A stretch of 20,525 nucleotides of DNA from NCBI GenBank assembly GCA_021157815.1, contig JAGGVT010000070.1:1-20525 (forward strand), in the 5' to 3' direction. Origin of the DNA: a bacterium (GTDB lineage Bacteria > JAJVIF01 > JAGGVT01). The position numbers and the translations under genes were made by a program. The notes beneath the pieces were generated by a model, which worked only from the letters and a program-made list of their open reading frames with translations, had not been told where the DNA came from and made no database searches. Below, piece after piece: positions 7,205 to 15,772 of this stretch (positions within the stretch are counted from its first letter, which is position 1; each line of letters begins with the position of its first letter).

Positions 7205-7654
7205 TTAATCCCAAAAGCTAATCTCAATATTCTTTGCGCACGAGCTTATCGGAAGCCATGGGCAATCGTAGCAAATCTCTCTTAATTTCTCGGATGAAAT
7301 CCTACTTTCAGCACGTTCAAAAGCATCTTTTACACTCATTACTTCGCCCTCAGATATTTCAAGGCAACTCATCACAGCTAAATCACGATCATGAATTCTC
7401 TTTTCCTGGTCCGGTTCATTATCCTCGAAACAAGCATCATCAGACAGATTAGGGCATGACTCGCAAACGCAATCCGGAGATGAGATAATCTGAATTTCGG
7501 TTTCAGGCTTGGTGAGAAAAATTTCCTTAAGGCGATTCATGTTGCTTATAAATTCTTCATTGTAACCTCGCCCGTTGTAGCCGTGAAAGCATAGTATATG
7601 ATGCGCGCGAAGCTTGATTGCATTGCTATTCTGATTGGTGGATTCATCAATCAT
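7205..7654 (-). CDS. DUF1284 protein, cysteine-rich
   Basis: The 149-residue protein has the DUF1284 opening LRAHHILCFHGYNGRGYNEEF, followed by a first cysteine group (CVCESC, then DAC) and a second near the C-terminus (CYDCPW, then SSC). This arrangement suggests a bound metal or iron-sulfur cluster, but no function is established for the family. It is convergent with the rhomboid gene, whose stop is 45 nt away. An inverted repeat, GGGATT with AATCCC, overlaps the stop codon. No clear ribosome site precedes ATG 7654, so the start is only probable. It is divergent from secA. Confidence 0.8.
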   Translation of the reverse strand: MIDESTNQNSNAIKLRAHHILCFHGYNGRGYNEEFISNMNRLKEIFLTKPETEIQIISSPDCVCESCPNLSDDACFEDNEPDQEKRIHDRDLAVMSCLEISEGEVMSVKDAFERAESRISSEKLREICYDCPWLPISSCAKNIEISFWD

Positions 7655-7717
7655 ATGGAGATTCTATCATAAGAAATCCGATAACATAAACGTAACCAGG
7701 TATCTGAAATGAAACCG

Positions 7718-7745
7718 TTAACACGCGATAAATGTCAAATATAAT
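7718..7745 (+). promoter_or_regulatory. Sigma-70 promoter of secA
   Basis: TTAACA at 7718-7723 (one mismatch to consensus), a 16-nt spacer, then consensus TATAAT at 7740-7745. It is about 85 nt upstream of the chosen secA start, in the gap between divergent genes. Confidence 0.65.
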
Positions 7746-7829
7746 GGCGAATATGCTAAAATATATAGTTTGGTATTTTAATCATTCTTTATTATGATGC
7801 GAATGAACACTTCTTAAGGTGAAATGCAA

Positions 7830-10469
7830 ATGGCGTTTTTGAAAAGATTATTCGAGCATCCTGAACGTGAAGTGAATAAGCTTCAAGGGATTGTTGACCA
7901 TATTAACCAGATGGAAAGCACTGTAAAAGACCTTTCCGACGATGGCCTGCGCGCGAAGTTTGGGCAAATCAGAGCGGAAATCGAGCAGGAATTTAAAGAT
8001 AATCCAAATATACTGAAAAAAAATGAGAGCAAGCGAGAGGAGATTCTCAATAATCGGCTGCCTGAGGTTTTCGCCTGTGTTCGAGAGGCGGGCGTTCGGA
8101 CGCTTGGTGAAAGGGCGTACGACACTCAGGTTATCGCGGCAGTGGCGCTTCATCAGGGACGAATCGCGGAGATGAAAACCGGCGAGGGCAAGACGTTGGC
8201 ATCAACAATGCCGCTTAGCCTTAACGCGATGGTCGGAGTCGGCACCCACTGCGTAACTGTCAACGATTACCTGGCAAAACGTGACTCCGAATGGATGGGG
8301 CAGATCTTCACATTCCTGGGATTAACAGTAGGCGCTCTTCAGAACAGGCAGGACAATATCAAACGCAGTAAAATGTATGACTGCGATATTCTCTACGGCA
8401 CCAACTCCGAATTTGGATTCGATTATCTTCGCGACAACATGGTTGTTCGCCTGGAGGACAAAGTTCAGAGATACCTCTATTACGCCATTGTTGACGAGGT
8501 TGACTCAATCCTGATTGACGAGGCGAGAACGCCATTGATTATCAGCGGCGCGGCGCATATCTCAACCGACTTCTATAAAACCGCAAACGCGATTGTTAAA
8601 AAATTAAGGAAATCCACACCGATTGTGCAGGATGATGAAGCGCCTGAACTCGCGCTTCCAACACAGAAAAAATATGTCGAGGGGGATGGCGATTATGATC
8701 TCGATGAAAAGGAGCGTACTGTTCTTTTAACAGCGATGGGCATTCACAAGGTTGAGAAGGAACTTGGAATAGATAATCTTTATGAATCTGATAACACAAT
8801 GCTGGCTCATCATATAAGCCAGGCGCTGAGAGCCAACGCGATTTTCAAACGCGACAAGGATTATGTGGTCAAGGATGGGCAGGTAATTATTGTCGATGAG
8901 TTTACCGGACGAATGATGTTTGGGCGGCGTTATTCTGATGGCCTTCATCAGGCTATTGAGGCGAAAGAGAATGTCAAAGTCGAGGGTGAAAATCAGACAC
9001 TGGCATCCATAACAATCCAGAACTACTACAGGCTGTATGACAAACTCTCCGGCATGACAGGTACCGCGAAAACAGAGGAAGAGGAGTTCAAGAATATTTA
9101 CAGCATGGATGTTGTCGCGGTGCCCACGTATAAGGATATGATTCGTGTGGACTATCCTGATTCCGTTTACAAGACAAAAGAGGGAAAGGTTCGCGCTGTG
9201 ATTAATGATATTGTAGAGCGAAATAAAAAGGGCCAGCCGATGCTTGTTGGTACTATTTCTGTCGAGTCAAGCGAATCTTATTCAAATCTGTTAAAAAAAA
9301 GGAATGTTCCGCATAACGTTCTCAACGCTAAAAATCATGAGAAGGAAGCTGAAATAATCAAGAATGCCGGCCAGAAAGGCGCTGTTACTATCGCGACAAA
9401 CATGGCTGGCCGTGGTACTGATATCAAACTGGGTGAGGGAGTTATTGGCCTTGGCGGCCTTCATGTAATCGGTACGGAACGCCATGAATCACGCCGAATT
9501 GACAACCAGCTTCGAGGGCGGGCAGGACGCCAGGGCGATCCCGGATCATCCCGGTTTTATGTTTCCCTCGATGATGATTTAATGCGCATCTTCGGCGGTG
9601 ATCGCGTGAAAGGCATCATGGAACGCCTTGGCATGGATGATGACACGCCGATTGAACATAACATGATTTCGAAATCGATTGAGAATGCGCAGAAAAAAGT
9701 TGAAGGACACCATTATGAAATTCGAAAGCATGTTCTTAAATATGATGATGTCATGGAGCGACAGCGAAATGTAATCTACGTTGAGCGAAATAAAATACTG
9801 AATGGCGAGGATATTCGCGATGAGGTTTTTAGTTACATCGACTCAATTGCCTCTGTTCGCGCGGAACGATATTGCAACGACAAGGTCAATCGCGCCGATT
9901 GGGATTATGAGGAACTGTTCCAGGATATCCAGACCTGTTTCCCGATTGGGGATGCCACTATTGACGATTTCAAGGAGTTTAGGAAGTCTCATGAGGTTGC
10001 GGAATTTCTTGCAAAACGCGGGAAAAAATATTACGAGATAAAAGAGGCTGAACTTGGTTACGAGAATGTACGTCTTCTGGAAAGATTTATTAGCCTTAAA
10101 GTTATAGATGAACTTTGGATTCGCCACCTTTATGGCCTTGACGCGCTCCGGGATGGAATCGGACTGAGAGCGTACGCCCAAACCGACCCGCTTGTCGCTT
10201 ACACGAAAGAATCGTTCGATATGTATCAGGACATGTGGGACCAAATCCGCCAGGCAGTTGTTAGAACGGTGTTTTCAGCCCGGCCGCAGTCCGCGCCTCA
10301 ACCTGAAAAGGAAGAGAGTTTGTATCAAATCAGTTCGATGGGGCATGGAGCAGAGGGTGGCGGAAAAGCCAGTGGCCGTATTGTCAGGCGTAAAAAAACC
10401 AAAATCGGTCGAAATGATCCCTGTCCATGCGGCAGTGGCAAAAAGTATAAAAATTGCTGCGGAGCGTGA
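7830..10469 (+). CDS. secA: Protein translocase ATPase SecA
   Basis: SecA drives preproteins through the SecYEG channel by ATP hydrolysis at the inner membrane. All hallmarks are present: Walker A GEGKT at 118-122 within MKTGEGKTL, DEVD at 222-225 followed by ILIDEARTPLIISG, the preprotein cross-linking region, MAGRGTDIKLG and LRGRAGRQGDPGSS in the second nucleotide-binding fold, and a C-terminal SEC-C zinc tail (CPCGSGKKYKNCC). The 879-residue length is normal. Two ATGs are possible; AAGGTG at 7816-7821 is 8 nt from ATG 7830 but only 2 nt from ATG 7824, so 7830 is chosen. lnt follows after 3 nt. Confidence 0.98.
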   Translation: MAFLKRLFEHPEREVNKLQGIVDHINQMESTVKDLSDDGLRAKFGQIRAEIEQEFKDNPNILKKNESKREEILNNRLPEVFACVREAGVRTLGERAYDTQVIAAVALHQGRIAEMKTGEGKTLASTMPLSLNAMVGVGTHCVTVNDYLAKRDSEWMGQIFTFLGLTVGALQNRQDNIKRSKMYDCDILYGTNSEFGFDYLRDNMVVRLEDKVQRYLYYAIVDEVDSILIDEARTPLIISGAAHISTDFYKTANAIVKKLRKSTPIVQDDEAPELALPTQKKYVEGDGDYDLDEKERTVLLTAMGIHKVEKELGIDNLYESDNTMLAHHISQALRANAIFKRDKDYVVKDGQVIIVDEFTGRMMFGRRYSDGLHQAIEAKENVKVEGENQTLASITIQNYYRLYDKLSGMTGTAKTEEEEFKNIYSMDVVAVPTYKDMIRVDYPDSVYKTKEGKVRAVINDIVERNKKGQPMLVGTISVESSESYSNLLKKRNVPHNVLNAKNHEKEAEIIKNAGQKGAVTIATNMAGRGTDIKLGEGVIGLGGLHVIGTERHESRRIDNQLRGRAGRQGDPGSSRFYVSLDDDLMRIFGGDRVKGIMERLGMDDDTPIEHNMISKSIENAQKKVEGHHYEIRKHVLKYDDVMERQRNVIYVERNKILNGEDIRDEVFSYIDSIASVRAERYCNDKVNRADWDYEELFQDIQTCFPIGDATIDDFKEFRKSHEVAEFLAKRGKKYYEIKEAELGYENVRLLERFISLKVIDELWIRHLYGLDALRDGIGLRAYAQTDPLVAYTKESFDMYQDMWDQIRQAVVRTVFSARPQSAPQPEKEESLYQISSMGHGAEGGGKASGRIVRRKKTKIGRNDPCPCGSGKKYKNCCGA

Positions 10470-10472
10470 TAG

Positions 10473-12095
10473 TTGCGCGCGAATTGCACTGATATAGAAA
10501 ATCTTGAATCACGCTACAAACTGGATATCAACCCCACGTATTCAACAGGGATAAGCATCACTCTCGCGTTTGTGTCCGGTATGTTGATGGCTGCCGCGCA
10601 GGAGATACATCTGCAGGGCGCGTATTTAATCGCGTTTATTGGTCTTGTTCCCCTGTTAATCGCAATTGAGCGAAAACGTCCACTATCAGCATTTCTTCTG
10701 GCTTTCTTAGCGTTTTTCATATATTTAATCCAGCCTTTGGGATGGATGTCGCAATATGGCTATCCAATTTTATTCGGGCTTATGGTCATGGAAGCCGCTG
10801 TCTATGCTTTTGCTTTCCTGTTCTACAACTTTATCCGTGAAAGAATGAACTGGCGTGATCCCTTCCTGTTGACTCTACCGATGCTGATAGCCATTGTCGA
10901 ATTTAAAAGGTCAATCGGAGTTTGGGCTTTTCCATGGACTTATTTCGCCCATTCTCAAACAGCCACCCTTGTTTTCATTCAGGGAGCCTCGATATGGGGT
11001 GCGATTGGAGTTGGATTTCTGGTCGTATGGATAAACGTGTTTGTCTTCCAGTTCTTGAAAGCGTTCCCAAATCATCCCAGGAAACTGTTGGCTGGAATCC
11101 CACTTCTACTTATGCTGGCATTTAATTTCTCTTACGGCATCCAGAGGATGAACGATGATTCCTTTTTAAACACAACAGCGTACCCAACAACCGTCGCACA
11201 AAGGGAATCATCGAACTTTGCTTCCTGGACTAAAGCTTTTAAAAATAGAGCGTGGAGTGACTACTATAATCTGACTACCAGAGAGATAAACAAAACTCAG
11301 GGGCAGCCGGGATTTGTGCTCTGGCCCGAAAATGCCATACCTGATTTGTTGAATGTTCGTCTTTCGGGAATTACACATCTTGCTAACACCAGCAATAAAT
11401 CATTTATAGTAGGAACGCTTACTTACAAACCTGAGGATGCTGATTACGATAGAGATTACTTTGAACCGTGGTTTATCCTGTACAACTCCGTTGTATCTAT
11501 CGCGCCGAATCATGGCGTTTGCGGTATTTATTCCAAAGTTCATCTTGTGCCTTTTGGTGAATCAATTCCCATGCGCGAGCATCTTGCAATACTGGAATAT
11601 CCCTGGGGGGATAAGAATCTCACAGAGGGGCGGGTTATAAACGCTTTGCCTACATCGTATGGCGGTGTTGGCGCTATGATTTGCTACGAAAGTTTTTTCC
11701 CGTCAATTTCCCGTAATCTTATTATGGATGGCGCGAAATATCTGTTTCTTGTTTCCAACACAAGCTGGTTTGGTGACAGTATCGCGACATGGCAGCATTC
11801 ACGCTATGATGTTTTCCGTTCGATTGAGAATGGGTGTTACTTCGCGAGAGCCGCGACAACCGGCGTTTCAAGCATAATCGACCCGAGGGGCCGCATCCTT
11901 CATGAAACCCAACCGTTTACTAAAGAGAGTTTCACTGAGGATATACACCCAATTCAGGGATTGACGCTATACACCGTTTTTGGCGACTGGGTGGCGTACC
12001 TTTCGCTGATTTGGTTTGTAATCACAATAATGAGAATCTTCCGCCCCAAAACCGCGAAACCTCTTTCTCGGACGATAGCCTATATCGAGGATTGA
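10473..12095 (+). CDS. lnt: Apolipoprotein N-acyltransferase
   Basis: Lnt adds the third acyl chain to the N-terminal cysteine of lipoproteins in the inner membrane, a step needed for outer-membrane sorting in Gram-negative bacteria. The 540-residue protein has a block of hydrophobic helices, then a periplasmic nitrilase domain, then a last helix. The catalytic triad is visible: Glu286 in LWPENAIPD, Lys355 in IYSKVHLVPFGE and Cys404 in MICYESFFP. The start is TTG 10473, with GGAG at 10461-10464, 8 nt upstream and inside the last secA codons. Translation is therefore probably coupled to secA. No internal ATG occurs before residue 38, where the membrane region has already begun. Confidence 0.95.
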   Translation: MRANCTDIENLESRYKLDINPTYSTGISITLAFVSGMLMAAAQEIHLQGAYLIAFIGLVPLLIAIERKRPLSAFLLAFLAFFIYLIQPLGWMSQYGYPILFGLMVMEAAVYAFAFLFYNFIRERMNWRDPFLLTLPMLIAIVEFKRSIGVWAFPWTYFAHSQTATLVFIQGASIWGAIGVGFLVVWINVFVFQFLKAFPNHPRKLLAGIPLLLMLAFNFSYGIQRMNDDSFLNTTAYPTTVAQRESSNFASWTKAFKNRAWSDYYNLTTREINKTQGQPGFVLWPENAIPDLLNVRLSGITHLANTSNKSFIVGTLTYKPEDADYDRDYFEPWFILYNSVVSIAPNHGVCGIYSKVHLVPFGESIPMREHLAILEYPWGDKNLTEGRVINALPTSYGGVGAMICYESFFPSISRNLIMDGAKYLFLVSNTSWFGDSIATWQHSRYDVFRSIENGCYFARAATTGVSSIIDPRGRILHETQPFTKESFTEDIHPIQGLTLYTVFGDWVAYLSLIWFVITIMRIFRPKTAKPLSRTIAYIED

Positions 12096-12123
12096 AAGCT
12101 GTTTTGAAATATATCCGGATTAC

Positions 12124-12379
12124 GTCATTCCCGCGAAATTCGCTGTTGAAAAATGGGTAGGTTTTAATGTAACCCGGAATGCCTTTATAAAAAAACATGA
12201 ATTAATTCTACAACGTTCGCAGGCATTCCGGGGTTGCGCATATCTACCCACTTCCCCGGCATGCCTGATTCACCTTATAGGTAATTGTTGATTTTATTCG
12301 GGACGGCATGACCGGGTTAGGGTATAAATAAGCTACGGTATAAACAAGCTTTTTCAACAGACTCTTTCGCGGGAATGAC
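12124..12379. repeat. Palindrome half-arms flanking an inserted 226-bp repeat
   Basis: GTCATTCCCGCGAAA at 12124-12138 and TTTCGCGGGAATGAC at 12365-12379 are the outer arms of the same palindromic family seen intact at 15519-15745. Between them lies a block whose ends read GCTGTTGAAAAA and TTTTTCAACAG. No clean direct duplication flanks it, since the left side is GAAA and the right side TTTC. This and the next two elements account for most of the 526-bp gap between lnt and pmbA; no gene is seen in it. Confidence 0.7.
12169..12360. repeat. Dispersed repeat, copy 1 (second copy at 17090-17265)
   Basis: Both copies begin GTAACCCGGAATGCC and end CTTTTTCAACAG, and they agree almost throughout. This copy has about 16 bp extra near the right end, from a local duplication of GGTATAAA. 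Each contains an internal inverted repeat, CCCGGAATGCC with GGCATTCCGGG. Confidence 0.9.
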
Positions 12380-12404
12380 GGAATCTTTGGTTGATTTCAA
12401 AAAA

Positions 12405-12570
12405 GGGAGCGCCGCAGTAGCCGGGACTGTTGAAAAACCTAATTATGTAGGGGCAGGTCTCTGTGCCTGCCTTTAGGTTTGCTGTAAATACAGGGCAGCC
12501 ACAGAGGACTGCCCCTACGGTTCGGTTTAAAACAAGCTTTTTCAACAGCCCCGTAGCCTGCGGCGCTCCC
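12405..12570. repeat. GC-rich palindrome split by an insertion
   Basis: GGGAGCGCCGCA at 12405-12416 and TGCGGCGCTCCC at 12559-12570 are perfect 12-bp complements. Removing the element at 12423-12552 and one copy of GTAGCC restores a hairpin with loop GTAGCC. Confidence 0.85.
12423..12552 (-). mobile_element. 130-bp non-autonomous inverted-repeat element, copy B
   Basis: The ends are GGGACTGTTGAAAAACC and GCTTTTTCAACAGCCCC, a 17-bp terminal inverted repeat with two mismatches. It is flanked by the direct repeat GTAGCC at 12417-12422 and 12553-12558. Its interior, read in reverse, matches copy A at 15600-15730, including the CCGTAGGGGCA and GCACAGAGACCT segments. It encodes no transposase. Confidence 0.8.
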
Positions 12571-12621
12571 GGCATTGGCTTTCCAGTTATTCAGAATTAA
12601 CTACTTCTTATTCAGAATCAA

Positions 12622-13935
12622 TTACTTCGCAGCTATCGAAACGCCATCCACTAAAATATACGGCGCTTTGAAAATCGGGAAGAATGGCGGCATGCCAAGC
12701 TGTTGGACATCTTTCGATACCGCGACAATTCCGGTCTTAAACAGGTCGAATACGTTTATCGACAACATTGCATCCTTAATCTGAGCGGTTTTCGCACCGC
12801 TTTTCATTGTGAAACTCATCGCAGGATTGCCGCTTACAATGCCGGAGTAGGGATTTGACATCATCGCGCCGATGATATCATCCACCCAGATATCAGCTTC
12901 CTTCATCATGTCGTCAAGTTCAGTTTCACCAGGGGTGAATTCGAAACCATATCCCGATGACATCGGCAAAGCTGCGAATCCGCTTTTAAATCCGTGTCCG
13001 GTTGGTTTCTGATTTGTCTGCACAGCTGAATCCAGTGAATGATAGAAAGATTCCAGAACACCCTTGTTGATAAAATCGGTAACGCCTGTTGGAGTGCCTT
13101 CGCTGTCGAACGCCATCCTGACAGGAGCGTCCTCGCCGGTTAGATTTGAGCGAATAGAGATTCTTTCATCAAACAGAGTCTCTCCGATTTTATCTGACCA
13201 CGGTGAAATGCCTTTTGCGACAGCGAATCCGTTAAGGCAGGAGAGGAATACATTTATCAGGTACATGATTCCTCTTGGGGAAAACATCACTTTGTACTTG
13301 CCTGGTTCGATATTCACAGTGTTCTGGCAGATTGCGAAATCCTCTTTAACCTTCTGCACAAGCTTGTCGAATCCTGTGTATTGGTCACCGATTCTAAAAT
13401 CATCTACCGAAAGAAAATTGCTCTCGGATTTGTAATCCAGCCCGCATTCCCAGATGATAGTCTTGACTTTTTGTGATAAATCCAAACCACTTGAGTTAAC
13501 AATACGTGATTCAGCAATTATCTTTTTTATCTCGCATTCTGCGAGAGCGCCATCGTGAACAGTCTTAAGTTCATTGACCACCTTTTCACACGTATCGATA
13601 ATAATTTCCTCTGTCAGATTGTCAAAATCGGTCGTGTCAATATCGAATGCTTTCGTGTCAGTCGATTCCGCGAAACTGAATTTGACTTCTTTTCCTTCTT
13701 TTGCCACATCCAGCGCGTAATCAACTATGCTGTCATCGTTCGGTTTACTCGATGATGAGAATCCGATTTTGCCATTCTTAATTACTCGCAGCGATGTTCC
13801 ACCCAAATCGGTTGTGTTGGAATCCTTAATCACGCTGTTTTCAAATGAGACGCTTGAGGATTTAACTCTCTCTGAGAAAACCTCAGCTGAATCCGCGCCT
13901 GCTTTTGCTTTATTTAGAATGTTGTCCATGGACAT
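12622..13935 (-). CDS. pmbA: TldE/PmbA, non-catalytic partner of the TldD/TldE protease
   Basis: The 437-residue protein has the PmbA/TldD fold but lacks the HExxxH metal motif of TldD, as is normal for the E subunit. Recognisable stretches include ISPWSDKIGETLFDERISI and NPYSGIVSGNPAMSFTMKSG near the C-terminus. With TldD it forms a metalloprotease that digests unfolded peptides and matures ribosomally made peptides such as microcin B17, and it acts on the CcdA antitoxin. ATG 13935 is chosen because GGAGGT ends 7 nt upstream; the ATG at 13953 would overlap tldD and has no such site. The ribosome site lies in the last codons of tldD and one nucleotide separates stop from start, so the two are translationally coupled. 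Confidence 0.93.
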   Translation of the reverse strand: MSMDNILNKAKAGADSAEVFSERVKSSSVSFENSVIKDSNTTDLGGTSLRVIKNGKIGFSSSSKPNDDSIVDYALDVAKEGKEVKFSFAESTDTKAFDIDTTDFDNLTEEIIIDTCEKVVNELKTVHDGALAECEIKKIIAESRIVNSSGLDLSQKVKTIIWECGLDYKSESNFLSVDDFRIGDQYTGFDKLVQKVKEDFAICQNTVNIEPGKYKVMFSPRGIMYLINVFLSCLNGFAVAKGISPWSDKIGETLFDERISIRSNLTGEDAPVRMAFDSEGTPTGVTDFINKGVLESFYHSLDSAVQTNQKPTGHGFKSGFAALPMSSGYGFEFTPGETELDDMMKEADIWVDDIIGAMMSNPYSGIVSGNPAMSFTMKSGAKTAQIKDAMLSINVFDLFKTGIVAVSKDVQQLGMPPFFPIFKAPYILVDGVSIAAK

Positions 13936-13936
13936 C

Positions 13937-15310
13937 TTATTTACCTCCAACAATTACATTTTGAATTCGAATATGAGGCGAACCTTCGCTGGTTGGAAGC
14001 GGCATCTGGCCTCGTTTACCGCATCCGCCGGGACCATCCTCCACAAAATAGTCGTTTCCAATCATGTCTATATTTTTAAGGGTTTCAAAAACATTTCCAG
14101 TGAGTGTTACATCACGAACCCGCTCAGCGATTTTCCCATCTCGAATCATAAAAGCATCAGCGGCTGTGAAAGTGAAAAGTTCACCGTTGGTCTGTCCGCC
14201 TCTTGAACTGATGCAGTACAGCCCTTTCTTTGTGTTTTTAACCATATCCTCAAACGGCACATCGCCAGTTTCAATCATTGTGGTTCTCATGCGAGGTATT
14301 GGCGGGAATTTGAAACTAATCGCACGCGCGTTGCCAGTGGCTTTTTCGCCCATCTTTGCCGCTGTTTCACGGGAGTGAAGCCGTCCGACCAGTTTACCCT
14401 CTCTAATTAGATGTGTTTTTTCAGTCGCGACACCCTCATCGTCATAGGGAAGATAACCGCGATTGCCCTTTTCCAATCCCGAATCGGCGACATTAAGGTG
14501 TTTCCCGCCGAAATCCCTGCCAAGTACCATTACTTTCTGAAGATTGGGATCCTCATAAACATTATCGCCTTCGCTTAGATGACCGAACGCCTCGTGGATA
14601 AAGACACCAGCCAGCATTGGGTCAAGGATAACGGTATATTGTCCGCCGTTGACAGATTCAGCATCCGCGATTGCAATTGAATCAGCAGCGATTTTTCTTA
14701 CTTCATCATCCAGATTCAAAACAACCGAGAAATCATCAGTTGAACCGCGTGTTGTGTACGCGAAGAAAGTTCCCGCGTCGATTCGCACAATTGCGGAAAT
14801 CGCGAAACCAAGGTCAACCGCATCACGAACAATGACAGTGCCTTCTGAATTCGCGTATGTCAGTTTTGTTTTCCTGTCGAAATAACGCGTGGATGTTGTT
14901 GTGATTCGTTCATCGAAATCGCGTGCCAGCTGGTTGTATCCACGCATTATTTCGATTTTCTTTTGTAGCGAAACATCGCCGGGGTTTGTTTTGACATCAA
15001 GCGGAATCTCAATGTCAACGACAGGAACATCCGCGAGTTTGAACGGCTCGTTGCGCCTGTCGCCCACGTTTTTCGCATGGCCGAATGCAATATCAAGTTT
15101 CGACTCAATTTCATCAAGGGAATTAAACGTTGTGAATCCCCACGCTCCCTTGTGAAGAACTCTGACATTTCCGCCAAAGCTGACATTTTCGCTGCAGTCC
15201 TCAAGGTCGGGGCCTGTGTATGTGATACGCGAGTTTGTAGTGTCCTCAAGGTGGATTTCAGCGTATTCAGCGTCTGTCTTTTTCAGTATGTCCTGAATTA
15301 TTTCTTTCAA
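13937..15310 (-). CDS. tldD: TldD metalloprotease subunit
   Basis: The 457-residue protein carries HEAFGH at 239-244, the HExxxH zinc motif of TldD, within GVFIHEAFGHLSEGD. Later conserved segments are GYLPYDDEGV, TGNARA and the CISSRGGQTNGELFTF region that includes the metal-ligand area. Length and order are typical. The start is TTG 15310, with GGAG 11 nt upstream; no ATG is available near it. It is the first gene of the pair with pmbA. No RiPP precursor is visible in the window, so a general peptide clean-up role is as likely as peptide maturation. Confidence 0.95.
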   Translation of the reverse strand: MKEIIQDILKKTDAEYAEIHLEDTTNSRITYTGPDLEDCSENVSFGGNVRVLHKGAWGFTTFNSLDEIESKLDIAFGHAKNVGDRRNEPFKLADVPVVDIEIPLDVKTNPGDVSLQKKIEIMRGYNQLARDFDERITTTSTRYFDRKTKLTYANSEGTVIVRDAVDLGFAISAIVRIDAGTFFAYTTRGSTDDFSVVLNLDDEVRKIAADSIAIADAESVNGGQYTVILDPMLAGVFIHEAFGHLSEGDNVYEDPNLQKVMVLGRDFGGKHLNVADSGLEKGNRGYLPYDDEGVATEKTHLIREGKLVGRLHSRETAAKMGEKATGNARAISFKFPPIPRMRTTMIETGDVPFEDMVKNTKKGLYCISSRGGQTNGELFTFTAADAFMIRDGKIAERVRDVTLTGNVFETLKNIDMIGNDYFVEDGPGGCGKRGQMPLPTSEGSPHIRIQNVIVGGK

Positions 15311-15400
15311 TTTTTCGCTAACTCCTGTGTTGGGTTTCCTTAATAAATCTGTAAGGGTGGTCGAGAAGTAATATGCTATTAGATAAGCAACACATTAAAG

Positions 15401-15459
15401 AGCCTGTCGGCAAAGTCAGTAACCCGTCATTCCTGCGAAAGAGCATGTCGGGAAAGTCA
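15401..15459. repeat. Two direct 18-bp repeats
   Basis: AGCCTGTCGGCAAAGTCA at 15401-15418 and AGCATGTCGGGAAAGTCA at 15442-15459 differ at two positions. Between them is GTCATTCCTGCGAAAG, a diverged arm of the palindrome family found intact just to the right. This and the following two elements fill most of the 462-bp gap between tldD and the MoxR gene; no gene is seen in it. Confidence 0.7.
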
Positions 15460-15518
15460 TTATAATGTGCAACTGACACCATTAAATTGTTCCTAAGTCA
15501 GACTAAGAATGATATTCC

Positions 15519-15745
15519 GTCATTCCCGCGAAAGCGGGAATCCATTTTTCTTTTATAGATGAGTTGGCATCTCTCATTTTTAATTGGATTCCCGCTTTCG
15601 GGGCTGTTGAAAAAGCCTATTATATCCCAGACCGTAGGGGCAACTCTCCGTGGTTGCCCTGTATTTATGCCAATATTTAGGGTAGGCACAGAGACCTCCC
15701 CCCTACATTCAGAGCTTTTTCAACAGCCCCTTTCGCGGGAATGAC
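15519..15745. repeat. Palindromic double-hairpin repeat, interrupted by an inserted element
   Basis: The left arm begins GTCATTCCCGCGAAAGCGGG at 15519. The right arm is its reverse complement, split into 15584-15599 and 15735-15745. Each arm is itself a hairpin around GAAA or TTTC. The arms enclose about 40 bp of AT-rich DNA. Removing the insertion at 15600-15730 and one TTTC restores the right arm exactly. Confidence 0.9.
15600..15730 (+). mobile_element. 131-bp non-autonomous inverted-repeat element, copy A
   Basis: The terminal inverted repeats are perfect: GGGGCTGTTGAAAAAGC at 15600-15616 and its complement at 15714-15730. TTTC flanks both sides (15596-15599 and 15731-15734) as a target duplication, and it is the loop of the palindrome it entered. 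The interior holds GGGCAAC with GTTGCCC and lacks a coding sequence of useful length. Copy B lies at 12423-12552 in the opposite orientation. Confidence 0.88.
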
Positions 15746-15772
15746 AGGTTAAAACCCTCTGCTATTTCCTTC

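Noticed and set aside
7184-7210. GGGATT/AATCCC hairpin as a terminator between the rhomboid and DUF1284 genes
   Set aside because: It overlaps the DUF1284 stop codon, is only 6 bp, and no T tract follows on either strand.
9843-10244. 133-codon minus-strand frame inside secA
   Set aside because: It lies entirely within a conserved part of secA and shows no independent gene signal.
13727-14206. 159-codon plus-strand frame across the tldD/pmbA junction
   Set aside because: It is antisense to two well-supported genes and resembles no family.
12622-15310. TldD/PmbA pair as part of a peptide-antibiotic (RiPP) cluster
   Set aside because: No precursor peptide, cyclodehydratase or transporter is nearby, and the pair is widespread in genomes without such clusters.
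12354-15744. Open frames across the two 130-bp elements (minus 12354-12575, plus 15559-15744) with similar peptides
   Set aside because: The similarity follows from the shared element DNA. The frames run past the element ends and have no start or ribosome site, so a gene is not supported.
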